From Siphonodentalium dalli (taxonomy: Eukaryota > Mollusca > Scaphopoda > Gadilida > Siphonodentaliidae): a DNA stretch of 64,000 bases. Position numbers and translations under genes: made by a program. The number at the start of each line of letters is the position of its first letter. Within the stretch, counting starts at the first letter, position 1. Positions 1-11,039 of the stretch are shown here, piece by piece. The stretch covers positions 43,963,797 through 44,027,796 of the forward strand of contig CP136061.1 in assembly GCA_032622095.1 (NCBI GenBank), given 5' to 3'. The notes beneath the pieces are model-generated. The model searched no databases and was not told the DNA's origin. It saw only the letters and a list, made by a program, of their open reading frames with translations.

Positions 1-1427
1 TGAAAGTGAGAAAAAATATTGGTGGTAAAATGGGAATTTGAGGGAGGCATGCAAGGTTGGTTTGGTAACGAACATCACCCTACCGTGTACCGGTGGCTAC
101 CATCTGGTGCACGGAAAACTAGAATAACGTCGCTGATAAGTGGAGACTCTGGAAGGTGAGAAACAATATTGGCGGTAACATGTGAATTTGAGGGGGCGTA
201 GTTGGTTTAGGTGAGAAACAATATTGGCGGTAACATGTGAATTTGAGGGGGCGTAGTTGGTTTAGGTGAGCAACAATATTGGTGGTAGCATGTGAATTGG
301 AGGGGGCGTAGTTGGTTTAGGTGAGCAACAATATTGGTGGTAGCATCTGAATTTGAGGGGGCGTAGTTGGTTTAGGTGAGCAACAATAATGGCGGTAACA
401 TGTGAATTTGAGGGGGCGTAGTTGGTTTAGGTGAGCAACAATATTGGTGGTAGCATGTGAATTTGAGGGGCGTGGTTGGTTTGGTAACTAACAACATCCT
501 ACAGTGGATAGTCACTGATCCGTGGAGATTCTGGAAGGTGAGCAACAATATTGGTTGTAACATGTGAATTTGAGGGAGGCGTGGTTCGTTTGGTACGTTG
601 ATTGATTGATTGATGTTTGGCGTCGTTTTCATGGTTTTATACCATAAATAGGCTATATTAAGACCGTGCATGTCATTTAGTCATGCCGATTCCTTATATC
701 GATTACATATATACATTTTGAAATGTTAAACCCGATCTAAGAAGAGTAAATCACCAGTATATTATATCATATTATTGAAGTGAGAAACAATATTGGTGGT
801 AACATGATAATTTGAGGGAGGCATGCATGGTTGGTTTGGTAACTAACATCACCCTATCGTGTACCGGTGGCTATCATCTGGCGCACGGAAAAGTGGAATA
901 ACGTCGCTGATAAGTGGGGACTCTGGAAGGTGAGAAACAATATTGGTGGTAACATGTGAATTTTAGGGGCGTGGTTGGTTTAGGTGAGCAACAATATTGG
1001 TGGTAATATGTGAATTTGAGGGAGGCGTGGTTTGTTTGGTACTAATATCATGGAGATATGTTGATAAGTGGGGACTCTGGAAGGTGAGAAACAATATTGG
1101 TGGTAACATGTGAATTTGAGGGGCGTGGTTGGTTTAGGTGAGCAACAATATTGGTGGTAATATGTGAATTTGAGGGAGGCGTGGTTTGTTTGGTACTAAT
1201 ATCATGGAGATATGTTGATAAGTGGGGACTATGGAAGGTGAGAAACATTATTTGTGGTAACATGTGAATTTGAGGGAGGCGTGGTTGGTTTAGGTGAGCA
1301 ACAATATTGGTGGTAATATGTGAATTTGAGGGAGGCGTGGTTTGTTTGGTACTAATATCATGGAGATATGTTGATAAGTGGGGACTATGGAAGGTGAGAA
1401 ACATTATTTGTGGTAACATGTGAATTT
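1..1427. repeat. 777-bp macrosatellite, copy 1 and most of copy 2
   Basis: The sequence at 1-160 recurs at 778-940 with few changes, including the stretch around CCGTGTACCGGTGGCTA and AATAACGTCGCTGATAAGTG. This gives a macro-unit of about 777 bp. Each unit begins with short GTGAGAAACAATATTGG subrepeats and ends with a GATTGATTGAT...TTTGGCGTCGTTTTCATGG segment (600-780, and again 3815-3970). Copy 2 also holds a ~155-bp subrepeat (starts near 1021, 1175 and 1331). Open reading frames here simply follow the repeat period and are not genes. Confidence 0.85.
163..520. repeat. 55-bp tandem repeat
   Basis: About six consecutive copies of a 55-bp unit, beginning GGTGAGCAACAATATTGGTGG and ending GGCGTAGTTGGTTTA. 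Copies differ by single substitutions such as TTGG/ATGG and AGCATG/AACATG. The array is embedded in the 777-bp macro-unit. Confidence 0.9.
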
Positions 1428-1689
1428 ATTATTATTATTATTATATCTTTATTTTCCTCCATTTAATGAAGAGTCATAAATAATGATACAAACAATAGTA
1501 CATGTAATATGAACATACAATGATCCAAGGTAAACAAGAAAATAATATAGTAAACAGAATTATACAATACGTGAGTATGATGTAGACGAGTGCTCGCAAT
1601 CGAAAGATTATATACATATGAGATTGTAGTGAGATTATGATAATAGTGATGATTAGTGATAATGCAAGTGGCAATGTTGGTGGTGATAA

Positions 1690-2035
1690 TGGTAAGGAAG
1701 ATGACTATGGCGTTTAACAATGGTGATGATTATTATGCCGACGACGACGACGGTGATGATGATGATCATGCTGATGGTGATGGTGGCCGTGATGATGATG
1801 ATGATCACATCGAAGACGATGATGATGATGATGATGATGATGATGGATGACGATGACAATGGTTATGATGATTATGATGACGACGACGGCGATAATGATT
1901 AAGATGATGATGCAGATGGTGATGATGATAACATCGAAGACGATGACGAGGATGATTATGATGACGACGGCGATGATGATGAAGATGGTAATGCTGTTGG
2001 ATGTGATGATAATGATGGCAATGGGGATGAAGACT
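1690..2035. repeat. Imperfect GAT/GAC microsatellite in the LINE 3' region
   Basis: About 340 bp dominated by GAT, GAC and GATGAT triplets, interrupted by GTGGCCGTG and ATCGAAGACG. ATCGAAGACGATGA occurs twice (near 1807 and 1933), so part of the stretch is itself duplicated. It is read here as the 3' untranslated microsatellite of the surrounding LINE, not as an acidic protein. Confidence 0.75.
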
Positions 2036-2181
2036 TACGGTTAAGTATAGTATAGCTGTCGATGCTAGCTTCAGCCCACTTCATATAATATAGTCAAGAT
2101 GTATATAATTGTATACCGACACACCGTGTTACCTCATATTTAATCATAGTAATGTCTGACTGATTTGGATTGTTCAATTGA

Positions 2182-3779
2182 CTAGGGTGTATTTCTCTGC
2201 AGGAATGCGCTGTACCACAGCCATAATTTTGCAGTAATTGTTACCATAAAGTTGAGAAAGGCGTCAATATCATCAAGTGTTGTATATATATCGCTAGTAC
2301 CATGAGCCAAATGAAGCAAGATCATTTCGTCCATTGAAAGACCGTCAATAATAACATAGCAGTCTACGCCATAACGATCAATGATATCAAAACACATATT
2401 GTTTCGTATTGTTGTCAGGGAACTGCATTCAATGAGAACGTGCTGTACTTTATCAAGATATGTTTTAAGACAGTTAGGGCACTGGATTGGTGACTCGTTT
2501 AAGTACGTGGTTGCGTCGATCACAAGAGCTGTAGTTAGATAAGAATGTTTATTGTATGAAAATTTTCTACAGAGTCGCCAAAGATCAGACATGCTTAGGT
2601 TTGCATGTACATTCCGAAACCGATTGAATGATGTGTCCATGTCTGTTCTAATTTTCCAATCTGACTCGGTTACGTTTCGAATATTGTTTCTCGTTAGTGC
2701 CTTCCATGACTCTTTCGATGGGAATAATCCAGACCTGATGTACTCAGATACTGCATTCATCAGGTTGTATTTCTCGAGTAATGAGAACACTTCGCTGATA
2801 AAAGTGGTTGTCGGGTTCAATGAGTGAATGTAATCAAAGAGCCTAGTCTCAAAGATTGTTTTACATGCTTTTCCAGGCTTTAGTCGACAAAGGGATCCAA
2901 AGAGTGAAATCTTTCTGGCATCAATACTAACTTGTAGTGGGTATATTCCTAGCAGGCCAGTAACGACATCGGTCCTGCATCGGACAGGTAGGCCTTGAAT
3001 ACGCTTCAAGCAAAATCTGTGAACTCTTTCAAGCTTGATTAAGTTTGAATTTGATAAGCCACAGAGAAATTCTGAACCGTACAGTCCACGAGAAAGTACC
3101 ACTGATTTATATATCACCGTTGAACTCTGAGGTGTCATGCCTCCTGCGTACAAACCAGCAGTGCTTAACATAAGATATGTTGACCGAAGTTTTGAGCTAA
3201 CACTTTCTGTAAGAGTATTTGGAAAGTCACTTTTATGCAATGGTATGCCCAGGTGCGTTATTGAATCAGTTTTGTTAACTGCTATGCCATTTAGCATCCA
3301 TGAGCGATTGATGGAGGCATGTTTAGATTTCTCATTGAATACAATTACCTGACATTTCTCCTGGTTATACAAATATCGCCATTGCTTACTGTAATGACCA
3401 CAAATATCACATAATTTATGTATACCATATGATGAAAGGGAGAGGAGGGTCATGTCGTCTGCCTGAGTTGGAGACGAGCAGTTGATACCTCGCAGCCTGA
3501 AACCAAAGTTCGATTGTTCGAGCTCACTGAGCAAACTGTCTATGTAGATGGCGTAGAAAATCGGAGCGAGGGTACTTCCCTGTCTTGTTCCTTGATTGAT
3601 AGGTATTATACGGGATGTAAGATTTTCGTGGCGTACAGTACAGTTCACACCAGTTAAGAATTCGTTGAATAAACGTAGAACACCACAATTTGCTCCGCGT
3701 TGAAAAAGCTTGTAGAGAAGGCCATTGATCCAGACCGTATCAAATGCTTTACGTACATCAAGAAAACATGCGAAGAGAC
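2182..3779 (-). CDS. LINE reverse transcriptase, C-terminal part (5'-truncated)
   Basis: RNA-dependent DNA polymerase of a non-LTR retrotransposon, which would copy the element RNA at a nicked chromosomal site. The frame stays open from the truncation at 3779 to the stop at 2182; the first ATG is at 3648, but coding clearly starts upstream. Visible in order: the palm motif DVRKAFDTVW (near 3750), the GTRQGSTLAP block, the catalytic box QADDM in place of the usual F/YADD, and a C-terminal CPNC...H....C zinc knuckle about 90 residues before the end. The endonuclease and the N-terminal part of the polymerase are absent. The frame has no internal stop, so the insertion is fairly young, but truncation makes it non-functional. 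The clade is uncertain. Confidence 0.85.
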
Positions 3780-3970
3780 GTGAATTTGAGGGAGGCGTGG
3801 TTCGTTTGGTACGTTGGTTGATTGATTAATGTTTGGCGTCGTTTTCATGGATTTAGACAATAAATAGGCTATATTAAGACCTGCCATTTAGTCATGATAA
3901 TTCCCTACGTCGAATAAATATATAAAATGTTAAACCCGATATAATAGTAAATCACCAGTATATTATTCTT
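3780..3970. repeat. Continuation of macrosatellite copy 2
   Basis: After the LINE the array resumes with GTGAATTTGAGGGAGGCGTGG, followed by the GATTGATT...TTTGGCGTCG segment and TAAATCACCAGTATATTA. These match 565-780 of copy 1. Short GATTGATTGAT-type dispersed repeats of this style also occur near 54745. Confidence 0.85.
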
Positions 3971-5261
3971 AGACCCTACACGACAGGATTTGTCACTCTA
4001 ACTTAAACACTGTAAAAAGAAACCCCTGGATCGACATGCAAAAACCGCCGTTTGACAGCTAAATCCATAGTGTAGACGTAAGGTATAAGTGACGGATCGG
4101 CCATCGTGCATTTATGCAATAGGTCCATTGTTTAACGTCTCTAAATCGTCATTCGGCCACATGTAGGCCCCGCTTATGCGGAATTTTGTGGCTATGACTG
4201 TTATAGGGATATATTTAGCCTTTAAAATTCTGGTTGTTTCCTTGTTTGGTATTTTACTATTTGAAGTGAGGTACCCAAATTTCGTCTCGTGTGTGTAACA
4301 TTATAGCTTGCTAATGTTTGAATTTGCCTAACTTTGTTGGCACTTATCTTTTTGCATACAATATTATTGACACCATATCCCATGTTAATGCGAAGTCTCG
4401 AAATTAGCGCGAAAAGGCATGAAAATTCTAAATTTTGAAATTTTAACTGAAAATAAAAAACAAAAAAAAAAGGGAACTGTCTCGCTTCTAATCGTATTAT
4501 CCTTGGAAACAGGAATATTTTCACTGCCAATTTATTCTTCTTATCTGAGATAAATTGTATTGTGACAAGCCGTTTACCAACTTGATGGTTGGTTTCAGCA
4601 AAACCGTAAACTGAAGAGTGTTTACTAATTAAATGGGTCATCGTTAACGTACTTTATACGACAAAGTTGTAATTACTTGATACGACAAAATTATTGTCAA
4701 ACAATAATCTATAGTAAATTGTGGGCAGTTTTCGAATTGATCTTGTATGATAGTACATACATAGTAATAAGGATAACTTAGCCATGAGTTAAACACAATT
4801 ATTCGAATTTGGAGAGAGTTTCGTGATAATATTTCTTTCCCATTATTTGCTGTTGTGTGTTGCGGCCGATTCGTATATTCACAGGTTGCTCGGGTAAAGA
4901 ATGCCTAATTTATTAGTTTCCCTTCAAGTCATTTTTATATATGTATTAGTAATCTGGGGCAAACAGCACCTTTTGCATGACGCCCGGGTAATAAGCTCTC
5001 TTTATTGCTAATTACCAGTGCTCTGAGATCGACAACACCCGACTCATTTGTGATCCAATTTCCTCACTTATCGCCTGGGCTAAGACGCTCTTCACTGATC
5101 ATATAATGTGTTAGTCCCCCCCCCTTTATGTCATCTGACATCAAAGGCGCCTAACCAATGACAATCCCCTGGTCAGGTAGCCCATATGTATCAATGTGCC
5201 TACATATATTCTATGTTGATAAGAAACGCTCTTTATTGATCATAGTTTCCTCGTTAAGTCA

Positions 5262-5640
5262 GCTGAGGTGAACGGTATACCTCATGAGATTCAATGGGTA
5301 GATTTTCAGCGACCAGATTGCAACCATTTTGGGCATATAGATATTAATTTAGATAAAATTAATTAGTAGTGCGCTCTCAAAACAACCTATGTCCATGGGA
5401 CCTATCTAATAATATTCAAAGGTTCAAATTACCCAATGTGTACAAATTTTAAGCTCCGATGGTCCAACCGTTTGGTCGCCTCTAGCCAAAATATTTATAA
5501 AATAATTATTAGTGCTTTTTTTAAGACATCTGAGGTGAACGGGATCTATCTAAAAACGCCCCCGGGTTAAATTACCCATACATGCAAATTATCAGCTGCG
5601 TTGGTCCAGCCGTGAAGTGACCTACAAGCGGACAAACAAC
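5262..5640. repeat. Diverged ~265-bp direct repeat
   Basis: CTGAGGTGAACGGTAT near 5264 recurs as CTGAGGTGAACGGGAT near 5528. Both are followed at matching distances by AAATTACCCA and GNTGGTCCANCCGT. The two copies are strongly diverged. Confidence 0.5.
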
Positions 5641-5989
5641 CAAACATACAAACAACCAAAATGGACCTTTCCACAGCTGTCAATCACTTAAGTAATTGTT
5701 AGGTGATATTTTCGACCAATCAGCGACTGAGCCGGCCAATGGCTCCATTGAAAATTCTGCTGCCATCTGGGTTCACCCTAATATTGATATTCATGCATCC
5801 ATTCAGTGTTAAATTGACTATATTCAAACAACATTTTGTTGTCTAATCATAATATACTTAGATTTATATCTGCGCCATGATTTTATAAATTTATCCGCGA
5901 TTATAACAATGTTTTTCGTTTCACGTGACACTTTGTCATAATTTTTACATTTAATGGCAAAACGAATGTGTGTTCTCTGGTTTAGACAT

Positions 5990-6310
5990 ATTGAAGAGTT
6001 CAGGTGTCAGTCTGTCCGTTTGGTCTATTTACGATTTTTCTTCAAGAGCCCTTGATAGATTTCAACAAAATTTGGTGTGATGCCTCAGCAGATGTTATAA
6101 CGGCCTTATTTTTTAAATTTAAACAAATTAATTGTTTTTAAATTTTTATTCAAATTAAAAAAAATTTAGCAAGAAGTTTCAATCTAAAAATCTAAAAAGA
6201 AAACTAAAAACTTCAAATTAATAATTTTTTTGTTTAACAGCAGATGGGAGTTCAATCTAAATATCTAAATAAAAAGATCAAAATTTGCATGAATCATATA
6301 CATGAGTCTG
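5990..6310. repeat. Dispersed repeat module shared with the A elements
   Basis: CTGTCCGTTTG, then GATTTCAACAAAATTTGG, TATAACGGC and a long AAATTTAAA-rich tail. The same order of blocks occurs at 18190-18500 and, inverted, at 26280-26530 inside the two A elements. This is an old copy of a shared repeat. Confidence 0.5.
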
Positions 6311-7324
6311 TTCCAGCTAGTTAACATAAGGGCAAGTGCTGATGTGTTCACTTCGGAAGTAAATCTCGGGTAACAAGACAATATTTATATGGATAGTCGT
6401 TTTACCAGTGGGCGGTACTACCACTGTAGGTGTGGCATATGTGTAAAGCTACATTAAGCTTTATTTATAGATTCCAAAAATATGGGATGCTGAAAAATCA
6501 TATTCGTGCTTATTTCGAAACAGCAGTCCTTCCATTGACGTAAGGAGCGACTTGTGACCAATGAATTTGAAAAAAGGTCCTGATTTGTTCACAAAATATT
6601 GCCCAAATGACAGATATCACGACTTGAAACTAGACAGTCTAACCAACTTAGACACAAACAAGGTAAATGTGATCTCCCTGGCGACTTTCCGAAACTATCT
6701 GGTACCCAAACGAAAGAAGACCCCTAACTTGTTGTACCACGCTAACACCGTGAATCACATATTATGATTGCCCGCCTCAGATTTAACTATAGCAATCTGA
6801 ATTAGCACAATAGTCTAACTTCGTTTCCGATCAATCCATGTGTACATGTGGTGGATAATTATAGTAGGAGACACATAACATAATATTATATAATTGATGC
6901 CACATATAGAGTGCATAGCGCGTTCTATTTAGGAAAGAAGTATCTGATATATGTAACATCCATATTGTGTAGAGTACACATTCCTGATTACAGAACATGG
7001 TCTTTTATTTTAAAAACTAATGTAAAATGAAGGAATTTCTCTATAGATTGTGCACAAACGATTATTTCTTTATGCATCTATGATTGAGAAGACAAAACTA
7101 TTCTTAAACAAACTGCGCGTTCCATTGCATTGACTTGGCCAAATTTCCCTGCGATCCAGAACCGACGTGATGAAATAGCATACTTGAGATCAATCAACTT
7201 AATAAATAAATAGCCATGTTTCCCGTATTTCTCACAATCACTTAAGTATACACGGTTAAACACAGTGTGAAGGAATTTCCAAAAACATGCTGTAGAATAT
7301 CATCTTATGCCCCTATGAATCCCT

Positions 7325-8158
7325 AGTACTGACTCTTTTCCAAAAATGCCATTTTGTGGCCTTTTGTCCATTTTTCAATAGTGTTTGTGTATAAATAGTA
7401 AAAACACTGAACTTTTAATGTTGGACTTTCCTCCTAAAACAATGTAGTATTGAAAATAGAATTATATTGGATATACCAATGAATGTCGCTGGATTTCACT
7501 TATTTTTTTCTGGAAACTGACTCCAAATTTGAACATCGGAAAAACATGGGGAAAACCATATTGACAAATCTCAGCAAATGTGGATCTATGGATCTTGATG
7601 CATAAAACTTTACTATCACCAGCTCCTACAATCCGTATTCTTTCATATGGTGTATACTGCTTTGTGTTTTGATGTTCATAGTTAGAGCTACAATTATTTT
7701 TATTTCAACTCGATGGCGAAATGACAAATCATTATCTCGGTGTTGTTTAGATCTCTACAACATGCCCATAAAGTTATAAATAGACATCCACTAAAGTAAT
7801 AATCTTGTTATTATGCAACAAAAAATATACACAAACTGAAATAAAACAACCCATTGTTTCCAATAACAAGAATATAGTGACAAGATCATAGCATTTTGTG
7901 ATTTCACCTACCCCATTATCAACGTTCAAAGTCAGTTTCTTGAAAAACAAGTGGAATCCAGTGACTTTTGGCATAACCAATGTAATCCTATGTTTTCAAC
8001 ACTAAGTGTTTTAGGGGAGCGCTCAAATGATTTTACACATTAAACACTAATTGTGTTCATTTTTGTTTACTATTTGTGCACAAAAAAACATTTTAATATG
8101 GAGAAAAACAACTAAAAGTAAAAACATTCCAAAATGGCATTTTTGTTAAAGAGTCAAT
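7325..8158. mobile_element. Decayed inverted-repeat DNA element
   Basis: The left arm carries GACTCTTTTCC, AAAATGCCATTTT, ATAAATAGTAAA, CCTAAAACA, TCGCTGGATTTCACTT and GGAAACTGACT. These blocks recur in reverse complement and reverse order in the right arm, ending AAATGGCATTTT...AAAGAGTCA. The arms are about 240 bp each and strongly diverged. No target duplication or gene is recognisable, so this is a non-autonomous DNA transposon remnant. Confidence 0.65.
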
Positions 8159-8532
8159 AATCCGAATTCAAGGGCCAAAAGTTGATTTTGGGTCAAATGT
8201 GTTAAGCAATTCCAACACATTGTATTTAACCTATTATACTGAAGAGATTATGAGAAAAACAGAGCATATGGATATCAATTTACTCAGTTGCATCGCCTCA
8301 AATATGGCATTTCATCACACCAGTTCTGAGCCACAAGGAAACTTTGGCTAAATATTTATTACATGTTTCAGACCACCCTGAAATCAGACGCAGGAGAGAT
8401 ATACACGTTCATATGGGATGACTGGGTTTACAACGGGAACCCAGTGGAGTTGACATGAACACATATACTGTGCACAACACAAGGATCCTCTACAGATTAA
8501 ATGGTCATGCTAATGTTCTATAATATCGGTGG
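8159..8532. other. No feature seen
   Basis: Short AT-rich spacer between an inverted-repeat element and a tandem array. I see no open frame or repeat of note. Confidence 0.5.
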
Positions 8533-11010
8533 GTCCTGCTGAACTTCTATACATGTAATCTTGGTGGAGCAACAAATATGATGTATAGCCAATTTCCAAA
8601 TTCGGGGTAGCTGATTACATTCTCTCCGCTCAAAAATGTCATGGTCATGCACTGTTCCAAGATATAAGAAAACATAATACTATGTAGAGTATTTAAAAAG
8701 GTTTTTAGACCAAGCTCCACGAAAAACAAAATTATTCTGAACTGACCATACCCAGCATCAGTACCACCACATGGCATTCTGAAATATCCACTCCAACAAA
8801 AAAGAGATATTTTTAACTCACCTTTTACATGAATGGACTCTTCATCCCATGCATGTTACCATTATTCATTAACACTTCATCTTATCACAATCATGTTACC
8901 ATTAACACTTCATCTTATCACAATCATGTTACCATTAACACTTCATCTTATCACAATCATGTTACCATTAACACTTCATCTTATCACAATCATGTTCGTC
9001 GTCGTTTTATAAACGACTTTGTGTATATATTGTTTCCATCTATTCACCATTGTCTATCATGTTTTTTCATGTTTGATAAACTCCAATCACGTCACTGTTC
9101 CTCTGGCCCGCAAAAATGACTATCTCTTTTACAGTATGTTAGCAAATTGCCAGCTTTCTCTCTCTCCAAGACTTCGGTTATTTCAGTTTCTGACCGGTTT
9201 CGGGCTGTATCGCTGTGATCTCATCCACAGTATTTGATGGGAATCTCAGCATCGTGCCGGGACTGACATCTTTAATAACATAAAATATAAAAACAGGCCG
9301 AAAATAGATTTAAATCGAAATAATAAATTTTATAAAATTCCCAAGGGTGGCAACCTCAGACTACTACTTGTCCTTTTAGTCATAACCATGCTGCTTCTAA
9401 GTTCGGGATACGTCCATAGTAACGGGACCAACTTTACAAACTGGCATAGCAGGGGAAATTACTGTCTTCCAATACAATATCCGCAGTATTAGAAATAAGC
9501 CACAGAAAAGAGTTGAATATATAAACAAATAGGACATTTTCTGAATGCTGAGTTGCTATACATGTAATCTTGGTCGGGCAAAACAATATGCTGTATAGTC
9601 ATTTTTCGAATTCGGGGGAAACTGATTACATTCTCTCTGCACAAAAATATCATGGTTATGCACTGTACCAATGCATAAGAAAACATAATACTCTGTACCG
9701 TATTTTAAAAGGTTTTCAGACCAAGCTCCACGAAAACAAAAATTATTCTGAACTGACCAACCCGGCATCAGTACCGCCACATGACATTCTGAAATATCCA
9801 CTCCAACAAAAAAGGATATTTTTAACTCACCTTTTACACGATTGGACTATTCGTCCCATACAAGTTACCATTAACACTTCATCTTATCACAAATATGTTC
9901 GTCGTCGTTTTATAAACGACTTTGTGTATATATTGTTTCCATCTATTCACCATTATCTATCATGTTTTTTTCATGTTTGATACACTCCAATCATCTTATC
10001 GTTCCTCTGGCTCAAAACAATAACTGTATCTCTCTTACATTATGTTTGCAAATTGCCAACTTTCTCTCAATCCAAGACTTCGGTTATTTCAGTTTCTGAC
10101 CGGTTTCGGGCTGTATCGCTGTGATTTCATCCATATTATTTGATGGGAATCTCAGCGTTGCAGCACCGTTCCGCGATTGGCATCTTTAATAACGTAAAAT
10201 ATAAAAACAGGCCGAAAATAAATTTATATCGAAAAAGTTAATTTTATAAAATTATCAAGGGTGGCAACATAAGACTACCATTTGTCCTTGTAGTCATAAC
10301 CATGCTGCTTCTAAGTTCTGGATATGTCCATAGTAACGGGACCAAGTTCACAAACTGGCATAGCAAGGGGAAATTACTGTCTTGCAATACAATATCCACA
10401 GTATTAGAAATAAGCTGCAGCAAATAGTTGAAACAAACTATAAACAAATAGGACATTGTCTGAATGCTGAACTGCTATACTTGTAATCTTGGTGGGGCAA
10501 AAAATATGCTGTATAGTCAATTTCCAAATTCGGGTTAACTGATTACATTCTCTCTGTATAAAAATGTCATGGTCATGCACTGTTCCAAGACATAAGAAAA
10601 CAATACTCTTTATAAAGTATTTTAAAAGGTTTTCAGACCAAGCTCGACGCAAAAATAAAACTATTCTGAACTGATCCATTTTAGCATCAGTACCACCACA
10701 TGGCATTCTGAAATATCCACTCCATCAAAAACGAATATTTTATTAACTCACCTTTTACATGATTTGACTCTTCATCCCATAAACCTTACAATTAACACTT
10801 CATCTTATCACAACCATTGTCGTCGTCGTTTTATAAACGATTTTGTTTCCATCTATTCACCATTGTCTATCATGTTTTTGTCATGTGTTATACACTTCAA
10901 TCACGTCATCGTTTCTCTGGCCCACAAAAATAACTATCTCCCTTACATTATGTTAGCAAATTGCCAGCTATCTCTCACTGTATCTCTCTTACATTATGTT
11001 AGCAAATTGC
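8533..11010. repeat. ~918-bp tandem array, three copies
   Basis: Copies begin near 8533, 9543 and 10461, each with TGCTGAACTTCTATAC-like sequence, CTTGGTGGGGCAA and CTGATTACATTCTCTC. Copy 1 is ~1.0 kb because of a local 33-bp expansion, copy 2 is ~918 bp, and copy 3 is cut short before the LINE at 11040. Each copy carries the 7-bp-arm palindrome GTCGTTTTATAAACGAC or a close variant (9001, 9904 and 10822). Small frames on both strands repeat with the unit and look like repeat shadows, not genes. Confidence 0.88.
8865..8996. repeat. 33-bp tandem repeat (4 copies)
   Basis: Four almost identical 33-bp units with core ATTAACACTTCATCTTATCA lie in the first copy of the ~918-bp array. Copies 2 and 3 have a single unit each (near 9870 and 10793). 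Thirty-three is a multiple of three, so the reading frame stays open through the expansion and gives a repetitive peptide by chance. Confidence 0.95.
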
Positions 11011-11039
11011 CAGCTTCTAAGTTCTAAAATAGGACATTT

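Larger units (their letters stand above)
1428..3779 (-). mobile_element. 5'-truncated LINE inserted in the macrosatellite
   Basis: A minus-strand LINE interrupts the tandem array. GTGAATTT occurs at both junctions (1420-1427 and 3780-3787), giving an 8-bp target site duplication, and the array resumes in register at 3788. On the minus strand the element reads: truncated reverse transcriptase (3779 to 2182), a ~750-bp 3' region with an imperfect ATC-type microsatellite, an AATAAAGAT motif and a terminal (AAT)n tail (1428-1446). The abrupt 5' end inside the reverse transcriptase domain is typical of target-primed reverse transcription. The exact LINE clade is not determined. Confidence 0.88.
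3971..7324. other. Non-coding stretch with decayed repeats
   Basis: No gene is recognised. A 139-codon frame on the minus strand (4222-4641) crosses long A/T runs and shows no known motif. The 68-codon frame at 6561-6767 is equally unconvincing. Two decayed repeat segments are listed separately (5262-5640 and 5990-6310). Confidence 0.6.

Noticed and set aside
1048-1419. 123-codon minus-strand frame with repeated peptide blocks
   Set aside because: The peptide repeats exactly follow the ~155-bp DNA repeat; no start context or domain.
1656-2044. Asp-rich and Met/Ile-rich open frames in several frames on both strands
   Set aside because: They are readings of an imperfect GAT/ATC microsatellite inside a LINE 3' region; all frames stay open because of the triplet period.
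4222-4641. 139-codon minus-strand frame
   Set aside because: Crosses homopolymer A/T runs, no recognisable motif, no supporting signals. Listed only as part of a gene-free stretch.
8829-9119. Frame with four identical 11-residue repeats
   Set aside because: Caused by a 33-bp tandem repeat in non-coding array DNA; the other array copies do not keep the frame.
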